A DNA stretch of 6,023 nucleotides from Methanobacteriota archaeon (GTDB lineage: Archaea; Thermoplasmatota; DTKX01; GCA-020343715): positions 1 to 6,023 of the forward strand of contig JAUVEQ010000190.1 of the NCBI GenBank assembly GCA_030594725.1, read 5' to 3'. Below the pieces are notes generated by a model that was not told the origin of the DNA, searched no databases, and worked only from the letters and a program-made list of their open reading frames with translations. The translations under genes were made by a program, and so were the position numbers. This document shows, piece by piece, positions 5,882 through 6,023 of the stretch. How positions within the stretch are numbered: the stretch's first letter is position 1; the number at the start of each line of letters is the position of its first letter.

Positions 5882-6023
5882 ATGCCTGTCCACATCGCCG
5901 CGGTCAAGTGTCCCTCGTGCGCTACGGCTATCGAGGGAATGACCGGGGACCGTGTTTTCCTTTGTCAATGTGGCGTCATGCACACCCGGGACGACCAGGG
6001 CACCCGGGAACTGCAATACATCA
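5882..6023 (+). CDS. Zinc-ribbon protein, N-terminal fragment (cut by window end)
   Basis: An ATG one base after the preceding stop opens a frame that runs off the window: 47 complete codons. It encodes C10-P-S-C13 and C28-Q-C30-G, a zinc ribbon with the same 14-residue gap as the two genes before it. The second knuckle is CXC instead of CX2C, which is uncommon but could still bind metal. The one-base gap indicates the same operon and translational coupling. The short visible part continues with charged residues (H-T-R-D-D-Q-G-T-R-E). It is probably a third zinc-ribbon member of the module; whether it also has membrane helices cannot be seen. A fusion to the preceding gene by slippage in the G run is the alternative. 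Confidence 0.78.
   Translation, partial: MPVHIAAVKCPSCATAIEGMTGDRVFLCQCGVMHTRDDQGTRELQYI

Noticed and set aside
4855..5907. Long open frame on the - strand (350 codons) opposite the second zinc-ribbon membrane gene
   Set aside because: It is Pro/Gly/Asp/Val-rich with no recognisable domain. The + strand frame has a zinc ribbon and membrane helices. GC-rich codon bias keeps the antisense frame open.

Overview
This is a GC-rich window with all genes on the + strand. It reads as archaeal, most likely a euryarchaeon of the Thermoplasmatota type; the phylum is an inference. The support is an archaeal-style TATA element in a GC-rich spacer (2301-2309), a second AT-rich box (909-916) placed as for a leaderless start, a strong Shine-Dalgarno sequence (GGAGGTGA), frequent AGG/ATA codons, and secreted PKD and parallel beta-helix surface proteins. 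No RNA gene, mobile element or CRISPR array was seen.

Left part (1-2264): two genes for cell-surface proteins. The first is the 3' end of a PKD-repeat protein whose start lies upstream of the window; it ends in an acidic helical tail with no membrane anchor. The second (933-2264) encodes a membrane-anchored parallel beta-helix protein with a signal peptide, beta-helix rungs of about 22 residues with a regularly placed cysteine, a beta-sandwich-like domain and a C-terminal membrane segment.

Middle (2265-2413): the only sizeable spacer. It holds a TATA-like promoter and a near-perfect palindrome at the expected transcription start.

Right part (2414-6023): a tightly packed run of five genes, probably one operon. 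They are a 177-residue Cys-free helical protein; an SPFH-domain protein of the 'virion core protein'/B. subtilis YdjI type with a Gly/Met-rich linker and three C-terminal zinc ribbons; two related proteins (4133-4876 and 4873-5880) with an N-terminal zinc ribbon, a soluble core and two C-terminal membrane segments; and the start of a third zinc-ribbon protein, cut by the window end. The layout recalls the bacterial ydjFGHI membrane-stress locus (PspA, zinc-ribbon membrane protein, TPM protein, SPFH protein), but no PspA or TPM protein is present here. The inferred role is a membrane-associated scaffold in which the SPFH protein works with several zinc-ribbon membrane partners.

The most notable anomaly is the 5' end of the gene at 4133-4876. 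Its first zinc-ribbon CxxC is encoded in frame upstream of the first usable ATG (4196), and no ATG, GTG or TTG is available there. This implies a non-standard start, a frameshift or a one-base sequence error. A G8 run at 5867-5874, at the junction of the last two genes, is a second possible frameshift site.
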